DNA of 64,000 nt, taken from NCBI GenBank assembly GCA_039584255.1, contig JBDGYE010000002.1:18081-82080 (forward strand), given 5' to 3'. Below the pieces are notes generated by a model, which had not been told where the DNA came from, made no database searches, and saw only the letters and a program-made list of their open reading frames with translations. Position 1 is the first letter of the stretch; every line of letters starts with the position of its first letter. Below, in pieces: positions 35,885-44,194 of this stretch. A program made the translations under genes and the position numbers. The stretch comes from JBDGYE01 sp039584255. GTDB taxonomy: Bacteria; Gemmatimonadota; Gemmatimonadetes; Palauibacterales; Palauibacteraceae.

Positions 35885-38080
35885 GTGAGAACGATTCTGC
35901 TCGCCGGAGTCCTGGCCGGAGCCGCCCTTCTGCCCGCGCTGGCCCTGGCCGATGTCGGCCCGCCGGCGCACATGCAGGTCACGGAGCGGGAGCCCGGCCT
36001 GTACACCGTGCAGTGGCGAGTGCCCAAGGCGCTACCGCCCCGCGCCGTTCCGGTCCCGGTGTTTCCCGAGAGCTGCGAGCCGACGGGCGATCGGGCCGTT
36101 GTCGACGGCCCCGGCGCCTGGCTGTTCGAGCAAGACTGGCGCTGCGACACCAGCCTGGCTGGGCAGACGATCGCCATGCGCTACCCGTTTCCGGATCTCG
36201 CTCTGACCACCGTGGTACGCGTGGATCTCCTGTCGGGGGACCGGTTCGCGCACGTTCTCACGCCGGGCGAAGGACCGTGGCGTCTTCCCGAGGGGACTGC
36301 GGCGCCGGACCTCGTGCTGCGTGCCCAGAGGGCCGTGCTCGCCGGGCTGTCGCACACGGCACGCTGGGCGCACCTGGTCTTCGTCGTCGTGCTCGGCCTT
36401 CTGAGCGGATTCCGCCAGCCGGTGCGGCTCGTCACCGCGTTCACGTTCGGCCAGGTCGCCGGCGCCGCGCTCGCCGCGGCGACCGGGGCCGGCCTCGGTT
36501 CGGCGCCCGCTGAGATCGGCTTCGCCCTCGCCACGGCGCTGCTCGCCAGGGAGGTGCTTCGCCCGTCCGAGGAGCGCCGGCGGCTCCCGGTTCTGGCCGC
36601 ATCCGCCGGTCTCGTTCACGGGCTGGGCATCGCCGCCCTTACCGCCCCTGATCTGGGCGATGCCGGCTCAGGCCTGGCGTCGCAATTGCTGGCGATCCTG
36701 GGAATGGATGCGGCTCACGTCGTGGGTGCGGTCGGCCTCGCAGCGGCGAGCGGTTGGCTGGCCCGTCGCTCCGCCGCCGTTCCGAGTCGAAAGGGCTTCG
36801 CGTACGCCGGCGGTGCAGCCGGGATGGCGTTGGCGATCGCGATGGCCGTTGGGGGAGAGGCACCGGTGGCTGGTGCCGTCGCCTCCTCTATCACGCCTCC
36901 CGGAGCCTCGACCACAGAGCCCGGCATGTCAGTGGCAGGATCCAGGCGCGTTGCGCCGGCAGCCCCCGACGCGCCGATTCAGAGCTTTCTGACCGTGGAG
37001 CCGTTTGAGGTGCGGCACGAAGCGATGCTTCGCCTGGCAGGTCTGGCACCGGAGCTGGGTCTCGCCCCGGACTCGATACTGCCGATCGCTTCCCAGTCCG
37101 CGGTAACCGAGCGTCTGACGGAGCTGGTCCTCTCCGGGACAACCGTGCGGGTCGACGGCGAAAGCCCACCGCCCCTCATCCGGAGGGTCGATTTCATGAC
37201 GGTCGATCCCACCGGAGCTCTGCCACGTCCTGCCCCGGTTCCCGAGGCAATTGGCAAGGCAGTGGTCGGCCTGGTGATCGCTTATCCCACACAGGGAATG
37301 GCCGACGAGGTCAGGCTGGCCTGGGGCCAGTTGCCGACCGCGGTGACCACCATCCCGGCGACCGTGATCGATCCGGAATCCGTCGCCTCCCGCTCGTTGA
37401 CGGAGAGCGAGCCGTCGCTGGTGTGGGAGAACGCTCTGGTGGAGGATCCGATCCCGACCGTTGCCGCGGTTGAGGTGGAGCCGCTGAGGCTTCCGCTTCC
37501 GGTGATCTCGCTGCCCCTGCTGGCGCTTTCGGCCGTGCTGCTGGTCACCGGGATGCGGGGCCGCCGACGGGCGGCCTGCCTGGTAGCGTCGCGCCTGCTC
37601 CTCGCCCTCGCCTTCGTCGTGGGGCCGCTGGTGCAGACCGCCGTGGCCCTACCGGGATCGCCGGGCCGGATTCCGTCCGAACGCCAGGCACGGCGAATCC
37701 TGTCGGGGCTGCTGCCCAACATATATCGGGCGCTGGAGTACCGTGACGAGGCGACGATCTACGACCGACTCGCGGTGAGCGTAACCGGAGAGACGCTGAC
37801 CGAGGTGTACCTGGAGCAGCGCCGGGCCCTCGAGATCGAGGAGCGGGGCGGAGCCCAGGCCCGGGTGGAGGCCGTGGAGGTAACGGAGGCGCGGGAGATC
37901 GAATCGCGTGATGTGGGCTTTGGCGTCCGATCGACCTGGACCGTCGGCGGAATGGTGACCCACTTCGGACACCGGCACTTCCGGCAGAGCCGCTACGAGG
38001 CCAGGATTGGAATCGTCCCCGTTGAAGGGACCTGGAAGATCGGGTCGATAGAAGTGCTCGAGCAGGAGAGAGTTCGATGA
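35885..38080 (+). CDS. HupE/UreJ-like membrane protein with extra domains
   Basis: 731 residues from GTG at 35885 with a signal peptide (about 1-22). A beta-rich periplasmic domain (25-145) precedes a membrane block (about 150-330) that resembles HupE/UreJ_2; the His pair in GLSHTARWAHLVFV is kept (H157, H163), but the usual Asp before the second His is Ala. Further periplasmic sequence (340-500), two more helices (about 540-590) and a soluble NTF2-like C-terminal domain (595-731) follow. Family members are linked to nickel or cobalt uptake, but the substrate here is not shown. Overlaps the next gene (ATGA). Confidence 0.72.
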   Translation: MRTILLAGVLAGAALLPALALADVGPPAHMQVTEREPGLYTVQWRVPKALPPRAVPVPVFPESCEPTGDRAVVDGPGAWLFEQDWRCDTSLAGQTIAMRYPFPDLALTTVVRVDLLSGDRFAHVLTPGEGPWRLPEGTAAPDLVLRAQRAVLAGLSHTARWAHLVFVVVLGLLSGFRQPVRLVTAFTFGQVAGAALAAATGAGLGSAPAEIGFALATALLAREVLRPSEERRRLPVLAASAGLVHGLGIAALTAPDLGDAGSGLASQLLAILGMDAAHVVGAVGLAAASGWLARRSAAVPSRKGFAYAGGAAGMALAIAMAVGGEAPVAGAVASSITPPGASTTEPGMSVAGSRRVAPAAPDAPIQSFLTVEPFEVRHEAMLRLAGLAPELGLAPDSILPIASQSAVTERLTELVLSGTTVRVDGESPPPLIRRVDFMTVDPTGALPRPAPVPEAIGKAVVGLVIAYPTQGMADEVRLAWGQLPTAVTTIPATVIDPESVASRSLTESEPSLVWENALVEDPIPTVAAVEVEPLRLPLPVISLPLLALSAVLLVTGMRGRRRAACLVASRLLLALAFVVGPLVQTAVALPGSPGRIPSERQARRILSGLLPNIYRALEYRDEATIYDRLAVSVTGETLTEVYLEQRRALEIEERGGAQARVEAVEVTEAREIESRDVGFGVRSTWTVGGMVTHFGHRHFRQSRYEARIGIVPVEGTWKIGSIEVLEQERVR

Positions 38081-38967
38081 GGCTGCTGCGCGAGCCCCTG
38101 TTCCATTTTGTCGTCCTCGGAGTGGCGCTGTTTCTCGTCTACGCCCTCGCGAGCGACGTTTTTTCCTCCGACGCGTCCCGCCGGATCGAGATCACGGGGG
38201 CCGAGATCGAGCTCCTTGCAGCGACCTGGGAGCGGCAGTGGCAACGACCACCGACCGAAGACGAGCTGCGGGCCCTGATCGACGCACGGGTGCGGGAAGA
38301 GGTCTTGTACCGGGAGGCGCTGGCGGTAGGGCTCGATCAGAACGACGTCGTGGTCCGCCGCCGCATGGTGCAGAAGATGGAGCTCCTCTCGGAGGACCTG
38401 GCGTTGCTTGTGGATCCGACGGATCGGGAGCTGCAGGCGTTCTTCCGGGAGCGGCAGCAGGAATACCGCGTTCCGCCACGGCTCAGCTTCAGCCACGTGT
38501 ACTTCAACACCGACCGGCGCGGGCCGGCGGCGGAGGACGATGCCCACCGGGTGCTGGAGGAGCTGCGGGCCGAGGCGCCGCCACCCGCGCGCGCGTCCGA
38601 GCGAGGCGACCGCTTCATGCTCCAGTACGACTACGCTCTGCGGACGCCCCAGGAGGTTCAGCAGGCCTTCGGAAGCCGGTTCGCGGAAGCCCTGTTCGGA
38701 CTGGAGTCCGGGTGGCAGGGTCCGGTCGTCTCCGGATACGGCATCCACCTGGTGAACATTGGCGAGCGGGTCGAGAGTCGCATCCCGGAGTACGTGGAGA
38801 TCCGGGACCGGCTGGTGACGGACTACAACCGCATGCGTCGTGACCGCGCCAACGAGGCGCTGTACGAAGGCCTGCGGGAGGGGTACGAGGTCGAGATCGA
38901 TAAGGGGGCGCTGGAGCGGAGGCTCTCGGGCCTCGAGCGGGCGCGGGCCGCCGGGCAGGGGCAGTGA
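38077..38967 (+). CDS. parvulin-type peptidyl-prolyl isomerase, membrane-anchored
   Basis: 296 residues. An N-terminal helix (about 10-28) acts as an anchor. A SurA-like helical chaperone domain (40-120, LIDARVREEVLYREALAVG) and a PpiC-type rotamase domain (about 125-230, LSFSHVYFN...YGIHLVNIGER) follow, likely periplasmic. It probably helps fold exported partners such as the neighbouring barrel or the HupE-like protein. Overlaps both neighbours by 4 bases. Confidence 0.85.
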   Translation: MRLLREPLFHFVVLGVALFLVYALASDVFSSDASRRIEITGAEIELLAATWERQWQRPPTEDELRALIDARVREEVLYREALAVGLDQNDVVVRRRMVQKMELLSEDLALLVDPTDRELQAFFRERQQEYRVPPRLSFSHVYFNTDRRGPAAEDDAHRVLEELRAEAPPPARASERGDRFMLQYDYALRTPQEVQQAFGSRFAEALFGLESGWQGPVVSGYGIHLVNIGERVESRIPEYVEIRDRLVTDYNRMRRDRANEALYEGLREGYEVEIDKGALERRLSGLERARAAGQGQ

Positions 38968-39890
38968 GTGCCTCGAACGGGCCGTACCGACTGCCGATGC
39001 TCGCGGCGTTCCTTCTCCTGGCTCCGCTGTCCTCGATTCGGGCGCAGGACCTCGAGCCGCGCGCCTTCTCGCCCGTCCCGGTGAGCGTGAACTTCGCCGC
39101 CGTCGGGTACGCCTACTCCTTCGGCAACGTGCTGCTCGATCCCTCGCTCCCCGTCGAGGACGCGACGGCCAACGTACATACCGGCATTGCGGGCTACGTG
39201 CGCACGTTCAGCTTCTTCGGCAAGTCGGCGAAGGCCGAGGCGATCACGCGGTTCGCGCACGGCGACTGGAGGGGGAAGCTGGCCGGGCAGGACACGAGCC
39301 GGTCCATCACCGCATTCGGCGACCCCTCCGTCCGCCTGGCGGTCAACTTCGTGGGCGCGCCGGCGCTCGAGATGCCGCGCTTCATGACCCACCGGCAGGG
39401 CACCGTGGTGGGGGCGAGCCTGCGCCTCATCGTTCCTCTCGGCCAGTACGACAACGACAGAATCATCAACCTCGGTACAAACCGGTGGACGTTCATCCCG
39501 CGCGTCGGCGTCTCGCGAAGGCTCGGCAGCCACTGGAACCTCGAGGCCATCGGCTCGGCCTGGATCTTCACGGATAACCCGGACGCCCGTGGCCAGACGC
39601 TGCAGCAGGATCCCCTATGGACGATCCAGGGCAGCGTCGCCTACCTGTTCAAGGGCGGCGCCTGGCTGTCCGTGGACGCCGGATGGGGGTCGGGAGGCCG
39701 GGCCTCGGTGGGAGGCGAACAGAGCTCGGCACGGCAGGAGAACACCCGGTTTGGGGCGACGCTCGCCTACCCGCTCACGCGGCGCGCCTCGCTCAAGCTG
39801 GCGTGGGTGAGCGGCATCTCTACCCGCCTCGGGGCCGATTTCGACAATATCGTCCTGCTGTACCAGTACCGTTGGGGCGGCGGGATCTGA
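38964..39890 (+). CDS. outer-membrane barrel, 'MetA-pathway phenol degradation' transporter-like
   Basis: 308 residues from GTG at 38964, with a signal peptide (cleavage near IRAQ). The rest is a beta-barrel ending in YQYRWGGGI. The pattern (FGDPSVRLAVNFVGAPAL, VGASLRLIVPLGQYDNDRIIN, GTNRWTFIPRVGVSRRLG) matches the family known as putative MetA-pathway phenol degradation, likely outer-membrane channels. Last gene of the DUF3604 set. Its stop is directly next to the stop of the convergent vapC. Confidence 0.78.
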   Translation: MSASNGPYRLPMLAAFLLLAPLSSIRAQDLEPRAFSPVPVSVNFAAVGYAYSFGNVLLDPSLPVEDATANVHTGIAGYVRTFSFFGKSAKAEAITRFAHGDWRGKLAGQDTSRSITAFGDPSVRLAVNFVGAPALEMPRFMTHRQGTVVGASLRLIVPLGQYDNDRIINLGTNRWTFIPRVGVSRRLGSHWNLEAIGSAWIFTDNPDARGQTLQQDPLWTIQGSVAYLFKGGAWLSVDAGWGSGGRASVGGEQSSARQENTRFGATLAYPLTRRASLKLAWVSGISTRLGADFDNIVLLYQYRWGGGI

Positions 39891-40250
39891 TCACGGCTCG
39901 AAGCCCATCCCGAGCCGGCGGGCGACCCGGTGCAGCGGCCGATCCAGTGTCCACACACGTACGCCGGCGAGCCGCGCCGAGGCCATCAGGTGCGCATCCA
40001 GCCACCCGATGCCCGATCCGGCGAGCCCGTTGCGTTCGACGAATCCCAGCACCTCGCGGTGCTCCGCCTCCGGAGGACGCGGGAGTGCCTCCAGGAGCGA
40101 CCGGATCCGCCGGCGATTCGACGTCCGTCCGCATGCCAGCTCTCCGATCACGAACGGGTGACACCACACCGCGTCGTCCTCCAGCAGCGCAACGAGGGTG
40201 GCATTCCCATACCGGAAATGATCGATCCACACGGACGTGTCGACGAGCAT
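39891..40250 (-). CDS. vapC: PIN-domain toxin
   Basis: 119 residues. The PIN RNase acidic residues D4, E37, D85 and D103 are present (MLVDTSVWID, IGELACG, WLDAHLMA, TLDRPLHRV). It is expected to cleave tRNA or other RNA when freed from the antitoxin. The start overlaps the antitoxin stop by one base (TGATG), the usual coupled arrangement. Confidence 0.92.
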   Translation of the reverse strand: MLVDTSVWIDHFRYGNATLVALLEDDAVWCHPFVIGELACGRTSNRRRIRSLLEALPRPPEAEHREVLGFVERNGLAGSGIGWLDAHLMASARLAGVRVWTLDRPLHRVARRLGMGFEP

Positions 40251-40444
40251 CAGGACGAGGGACGCCGACGCGGGATGCCCTTGAGCCCCGGCTCGGTTCC
40301 GCCGAGTGCCGCCAGTCGCCTGGCGCTCTCTCGCTCGATCAGGGCCTTCAGACCGGCGTGAACCACTGCGGTCTTACCCTTGAGCCCGCTGAGTCGCTGT
40401 GCTTCCTCTACCAGGCGGTCGTCCAGATTCAATGTCGTCCTCAT
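40250..40444 (-). CDS. vapB: antitoxin of PIN toxin
   Basis: 64 residues. A ribbon-helix-helix start (MRTTLNLDDRLVEEAQRLSG) gives DNA binding; the rest (TAVVHAGLKALIERESARRL) would wrap the toxin, and an Arg-rich end follows. This VapB/DUF2191 type represses its own promoter. Start at 40444; a longer in-frame reading to 40567 crosses its own operator and is not used. Confidence 0.9.
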   Translation of the reverse strand: MRTTLNLDDRLVEEAQRLSGLKGKTAVVHAGLKALIERESARRLAALGGTEPGLKGIPRRRPSS

Positions 40445-40453
40445 ACATACTAA

Positions 40454-40461
40454 TATGCATA
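40454..40461. promoter_or_regulatory. palindromic operator candidate for vapBC
   Basis: TATGCATA is a perfect 8-bp palindrome starting 10 bases before the vapB start, inside an AT-rich 30-base island (40440-40475) in an otherwise GC-rich region. It overlaps the expected promoter, as VapB operators do. Confidence 0.45.
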
Positions 40462-40641
40462 AATGATGCGTATCAGCAAGGCGTGCGACCCGGGGGACGA
40501 GCCACTGCACGACGCGCAACGTCGAGGTGCGGCTGATCAGATGATCAAGCGGGACACCCCGTTTCACGCTGGGCGGCTCAACTCATTACATTGGGATCTC
40601 GCGCGGGCCGGTGGGTCCGGAGGAGACCGACGGAGGAGAGA

Positions 40642-41580
40642 ATGGCGCGATTCACGGATGAGCAGCTTCAGCAGAAGGTGAATGAAGGATTCATCGTCGA
40701 GTCGGAAGCCGACATGACGGAGACCTATAAGAAGGCGCTGATCGGTCAGCTCACCGTGCAAGGCGACACGGAGCTCATAAGCGCTCCGGCATACTACATG
40801 GCAGCAAAGGATGCGCCCTCGACGAACACGATGGTCTCGGCCACCGCGATCATCCAGGACGAGATGGGACATGCCAACATCGCCTACCGGCTTCTCCAGG
40901 ACCTCGGCGTGGACACCGACGCGCTCCTGTACGAGCGCCCGCCCGAGAGGTTCAAGAACCCGTTCGGATTCGACCAGCCGATCGCCAACTGGGCGGAGCT
41001 GGTGACCGCGAACGCGCTGTACGATAGGGCCGGGATCACCCTGCTCAGCGACGTCCATCGCAACACGTCGTACGGTCCACTCAAGCGGGCCCTGGTGAAG
41101 GTGGGGATGGAGGAGAACTTCCACCTCCGCCACGGCGAGGTGTGGATGAAACGTCTGTGCGAGGCTGGAGGCGAGGGCCGCGACCTCGTGCAGAGGGCCG
41201 TCGACTGGATGTTTCCCATGGGGGTCGAGTGGTTCGGGCTGCCCGACGACCGGAAGCGCCACAACGCACAGCTCGACTTCAAGCTCAAGGGGATGACGAA
41301 CGACGAGCTGCGCATGACGTGGATGAAGGCCGTCGTGCCGCTCTGCGAGCAGCTGGGTATCAGCGTCCCCGCCCACTCCAACGAAGAGACGGGCGAGGTC
41401 GAGCTGGAGTACGAGCTTCCGATCGCCTGGGACGCGGGCGAGCGCCGCTGGCTCCTCGACGAGCCGATCACCTGGGACGAGGTGTGGGAGCGCTGGCGGG
41501 CCCGCGGCCCCATGAACGAGGAGTTCGTGGAATCGATTCGCCGCAGCCGCGGTCAAGTGGAGGGTCTGCTGGCGGCGTGA
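40642..41580 (+). CDS. paaA: phenylacetyl-CoA epoxidase, subunit A (catalytic)
   Basis: 312 residues with CGGAGGAGAG just before the ATG. It is the catalytic subunit of the multicomponent oxygenase that epoxidises phenylacetyl-CoA. The diiron ligands are visible as E44, the E74-x2-H77 pair (DEMGHANIAYRLL) and the E158-x2-H161 pair (EENFHLRHGEVW). Genes for PaaD, PaaB, PaaC and a PaaD zinc ribbon follow with almost no gaps. The reductase PaaE and the later ring-opening enzymes are not in the window. Confidence 0.94.
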   Translation: MARFTDEQLQQKVNEGFIVESEADMTETYKKALIGQLTVQGDTELISAPAYYMAAKDAPSTNTMVSATAIIQDEMGHANIAYRLLQDLGVDTDALLYERPPERFKNPFGFDQPIANWAELVTANALYDRAGITLLSDVHRNTSYGPLKRALVKVGMEENFHLRHGEVWMKRLCEAGGEGRDLVQRAVDWMFPMGVEWFGLPDDRKRHNAQLDFKLKGMTNDELRMTWMKAVVPLCEQLGISVPAHSNEETGEVELEYELPIAWDAGERRWLLDEPITWDEVWERWRARGPMNEEFVESIRRSRGQVEGLLAA

Positions 41581-42098
41581 GATCGAAGACCGTCCACATC
41601 CGGCGCTCGGGGAAGGGCCTGCCATTCCCCGGACCCCCGTCCGACCCGACGGCCGACGTGGGCTACGTGTCCGCCGTCGAGCGCGGCGTGGACTTCTCGG
41701 CCGTCTTCTCCGAGACGATCGGCAAGCACCCGGATCTGGTGCTCGAGCTCCCGGAGTGGGAGGCCCCGCCCCAGGACCTGGAGGAGCGTGTATGGCGTGG
41801 GCTGTACGAGGTGGCGGATCCTGAGTTTCCGATCTCGCTGGTCGATTTGGGCCTAATCTACGGGGTCGAGGTCGACGAGAGAGCGGAGGGATGCGCGGAA
41901 GTGACCGTGACCATCACGCTCACCGCGACGGCCTGCCCCTGCCAGGAGTTCATCAAGTGGGACGTCCGCGACCGCGTGATACAGGAGCCCGGGGTGGCCA
42001 ACGTGACCGTCCACCTCACCTGGGATCCTCCGTGGACGGTCGAGAGGATATCGGAGCGCGGCCGGGAGGCCTTACGCCGCGCGGGCGTGACGATTTGA
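41577..42098 (+). CDS. paaD: PaaD N-terminal part, MIP18/DUF59 domain only
   Basis: 173 residues from GTG at 41577 overlapping the paaA stop. The DUF59 core has VADPEFPISLVDLGLIYGV and ATACPCQEF. PaaD matures the epoxidase, probably by iron delivery. E. coli PaaD ends in a zinc ribbon; here the protein stops after the DUF59 domain and the ribbon is a separate gene at 43.3 kb. About 60 N-terminal residues (PFPGPPSDPTADVGYVSAV) are an unusual extension. Confidence 0.85.
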   Translation: MRSKTVHIRRSGKGLPFPGPPSDPTADVGYVSAVERGVDFSAVFSETIGKHPDLVLELPEWEAPPQDLEERVWRGLYEVADPEFPISLVDLGLIYGVEVDERAEGCAEVTVTITLTATACPCQEFIKWDVRDRVIQEPGVANVTVHLTWDPPWTVERISERGREALRRAGVTI

Positions 42099-42171
42099 TG
42101 GGCGGATCCGGCCCCCGCCGGCCGCGCGTAGCGAGCCGTTGTGGACGCCGCCGCCGTCCGAGGAGAGCCTG

Positions 42172-42408
42172 ATGGGTCATCTGAGTGGGGAGACTCTGTA
42201 CGAAGTCTTCGCCCGGCAGAAGCGGGAAGACCGGCTGGAGCACATCGGCACCATCTCGGCGCCGAATCCGGCTCTGGCGCGCGCCTACGCCTGGCAGACG
42301 TACGACGAGCAGAAATGGTTCGAGATGGTGGTCGCGCCCCGTGGCGCCTTCGAGCCGGTCAACCGGGACGAGGCACCCTTCACCCTGAGTCCACCGGTGA
42401 ACGCTTGA
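42172..42408 (+). CDS. paaB: phenylacetyl-CoA epoxidase, subunit B
   Basis: 78 residues. It is the small structural subunit that joins PaaA-PaaC dimers. The start and core (LYEVFARQKREDRLEHIGTI, ARAYAWQTYDEQKWFEMVV) match PaaB. The ATG at 42172 has AGGAGAG upstream; GTG at 42139 would add 11 residues. The stop shares one base with the paaC start. Confidence 0.9.
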   Translation: MGHLSGETLYEVFARQKREDRLEHIGTISAPNPALARAYAWQTYDEQKWFEMVVAPRGAFEPVNRDEAPFTLSPPVNA

Positions 42409-43244
42409 TGGCCAGGGAACAGGGATTCCGCTCGGCAGCCGATCTTCCCGACGACCTGCGCTCGCACCTGGGCGCGCTCCTGCTCTCACTGGCGGACAGC
42501 AAGCGATTGCTCGGAATGCGCTACGCCGAGTGGCTTCTGGGCGCTCCCACCCTCGAGGCCGGCATCGCCTGCTCCGCCATGGCTCAGGATGAGTGGGGAC
42601 ACGGCCGGATCCTCTACGCCATGTTGAAGGACTTCGGGTACGACCCCGGGCAGCTGGAGCACGAGCGCGAGACGGAGGAGTACCTGAACAGCGAGGTTCT
42701 GGACGAGCCGCCCGAGGACTGGGCCGGGCTGCTGGCCCTGAACCTGCTTCTGGACACGGCTCTATCGGTCCAGTTCTCCGCGCTTCAGAACAGTCGCTAC
42801 GAGCCGCTTCATTACAAGGTCAAGAAGCTGCTGGACGAAGAGCGCTTCCACTTCGAGCACGGCCGCGGGTGGGCCGCGCGGCTGGCCGCCACAGGCGCGG
42901 GACGCGATGCGTTGCGGGCCGCCCTCGAGCCCGCGTGGAAGGCCTGCCTGCGCTGGTTTGGCTCGCCGGATGGACCCGTCGGTCTCGCGCTTCGGGAGGC
43001 GGAGGTCATTGACGCCTCTCCGGACGAGCTCCGGTTCCGGTGGCTGGCGCGGGTAGGCCCCATCGTCTCCGACGCCGGGCTCGACCTCGCCGAATCCGAC
43101 GGTGAGGGCGGGTGGCGGAGCACGGTCGAGGTCGGCTGGGAGGGCTGGGATTCCGACCGGCGACGAAGCGGTGCCGGAGGCCCGAACGAAACGACGTTGG
43201 CCGGCGTGCGCGGCGACAAGAATCGCTCGATGCTAATGGATTGA
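42408..43244 (+). CDS. paaC: phenylacetyl-CoA epoxidase, subunit C
   Basis: 278 residues. A ferritin-like structural partner of PaaA, normally without its own diiron centre. An EWGH segment at 62-65 and later EERFHFEHGRGW show the family. The ending (GVRGDKNRSMLMD) is polar. It overlaps paaB by one base and is followed 20 bases later by the PaaD-type zinc ribbon gene. Confidence 0.9.
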   Translation: MAREQGFRSAADLPDDLRSHLGALLLSLADSKRLLGMRYAEWLLGAPTLEAGIACSAMAQDEWGHGRILYAMLKDFGYDPGQLEHERETEEYLNSEVLDEPPEDWAGLLALNLLLDTALSVQFSALQNSRYEPLHYKVKKLLDEERFHFEHGRGWAARLAATGAGRDALRAALEPAWKACLRWFGSPDGPVGLALREAEVIDASPDELRFRWLARVGPIVSDAGLDLAESDGEGGWRSTVEVGWEGWDSDRRRSGAGGPNETTLAGVRGDKNRSMLMD

Positions 43245-43264
43245 GCGGAAAGGCACGACGGCAC

Positions 43265-43477
43265 ATGATCCGGCGCCCACGGGGCCGACCCACCGACTTG
43301 ACCGCACCGCTTCACAGTGTAGAGCTGCCCGATGCGGTCGAGTGCCCGTTCTGCCGGAAGATCGAGACCGAGCAGTTTTCGGCCTTCGGATCGGCCCTTT
43401 CGGTCAGCCAGTACTACTGCCGCACGTGTCGGACCGTCTTCGAGTTCATGAAGCGACAGCCGGGCAAAGACGTCTGA
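43265..43477 (+). CDS. PaaD-type zinc-ribbon protein (detached PaaD C-terminal domain)
   Basis: 70 residues with four cysteines: C27-x2-C30 (CPFCRKIETEQFSAFGSA) and C52-x2-C55 (YYCRTCRTVFEFMK). This pattern and the FGS between the pairs match the C-terminal zinc beta-ribbon of E. coli PaaD. It seems to be the missing half of the split PaaD. The ATG at 43265 is used; a TTG at 43241 overlapping the paaC stop is an alternative. Confidence 0.82.
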   Translation: MIRRPRGRPTDLTAPLHSVELPDAVECPFCRKIETEQFSAFGSALSVSQYYCRTCRTVFEFMKRQPGKDV

Positions 43478-43514
43478 GCTGGACGAAGCTGCCAGACCCC
43501 AGGGAGGTGTCCCG

Positions 43515-44168
43515 ATGAGATACATGAGAGTCGCTCTGGCGGCCATGGCGCTCGCCGCGCTGACGGCCGCTCCAGCCGAGGGCCAGACCGATTACCGTGG
43601 CGGCCGGCTCGGCCTGATGGGCGGTGCCACGTACTCGCAGCTCGGCGGCAGCGTCGTCAGCGGGACGGATTATCGCTGGGGCTTCATCGCGGGAGCCTAC
43701 GGCGTCTACCAGTGGCACCCCAACCTGTCGATCCAGCTCGAGCTGAACTACGCGCAGAAGGGTGGGGCCGGGGACGTGGATGACAACGGCGGCACCACCC
43801 GCGCGGACGTGGACATCGACTACGTCGAGATCCCGCTCATACTGAACGCCATCACCCACCTGAATCCGAACCTCGACTGGAACTTCTACGCGGGGATAAG
43901 CCTGGGGTTCGAGGTCCGCTGCCAGGTAGCGACAGGCTCGAGCGCGAAGCAGTCGTGCGACGACACGACGCTCTTTTCCACCGTGAAGTCGTCGGAGTGG
44001 GCATTCCCGTTCGGCACCTCGCTGGTGTTCGACGTAGGCGGCTCCCACCTGACGCTCGATGGCCGCTACTCGCTGGGTCTGAGTCAGGTCGCCGCCTTCG
44101 ACCTGAAGAACCGGTCCTGGCAGTTCATGCTCAGGTGGGCCTTCCCGCTGAGCCGGGGCAGCCGTTAG
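43515..44168 (+). CDS. outer-membrane beta-barrel protein
   Basis: 217 residues with a signal peptide (cleavage near AEGQ, 24). Eight or so beta-strands are visible (LGLMGGATYSQLGGSVVSG, WGFIAGAYGVYQW, LDGRYSLGLSQV), with a small loop holding two cysteines (RCQVATGSSAKQSC). It resembles the PorT/OmpW-like small barrel families of unknown ligand. Stands alone, 37 bases after the paa cluster. Confidence 0.8.
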   Translation: MRYMRVALAAMALAALTAAPAEGQTDYRGGRLGLMGGATYSQLGGSVVSGTDYRWGFIAGAYGVYQWHPNLSIQLELNYAQKGGAGDVDDNGGTTRADVDIDYVEIPLILNAITHLNPNLDWNFYAGISLGFEVRCQVATGSSAKQSCDDTTLFSTVKSSEWAFPFGTSLVFDVGGSHLTLDGRYSLGLSQVAAFDLKNRSWQFMLRWAFPLSRGSR

Positions 44169-44194
44169 GGCGCCTCGCCGGCTAGCGATGTCCG

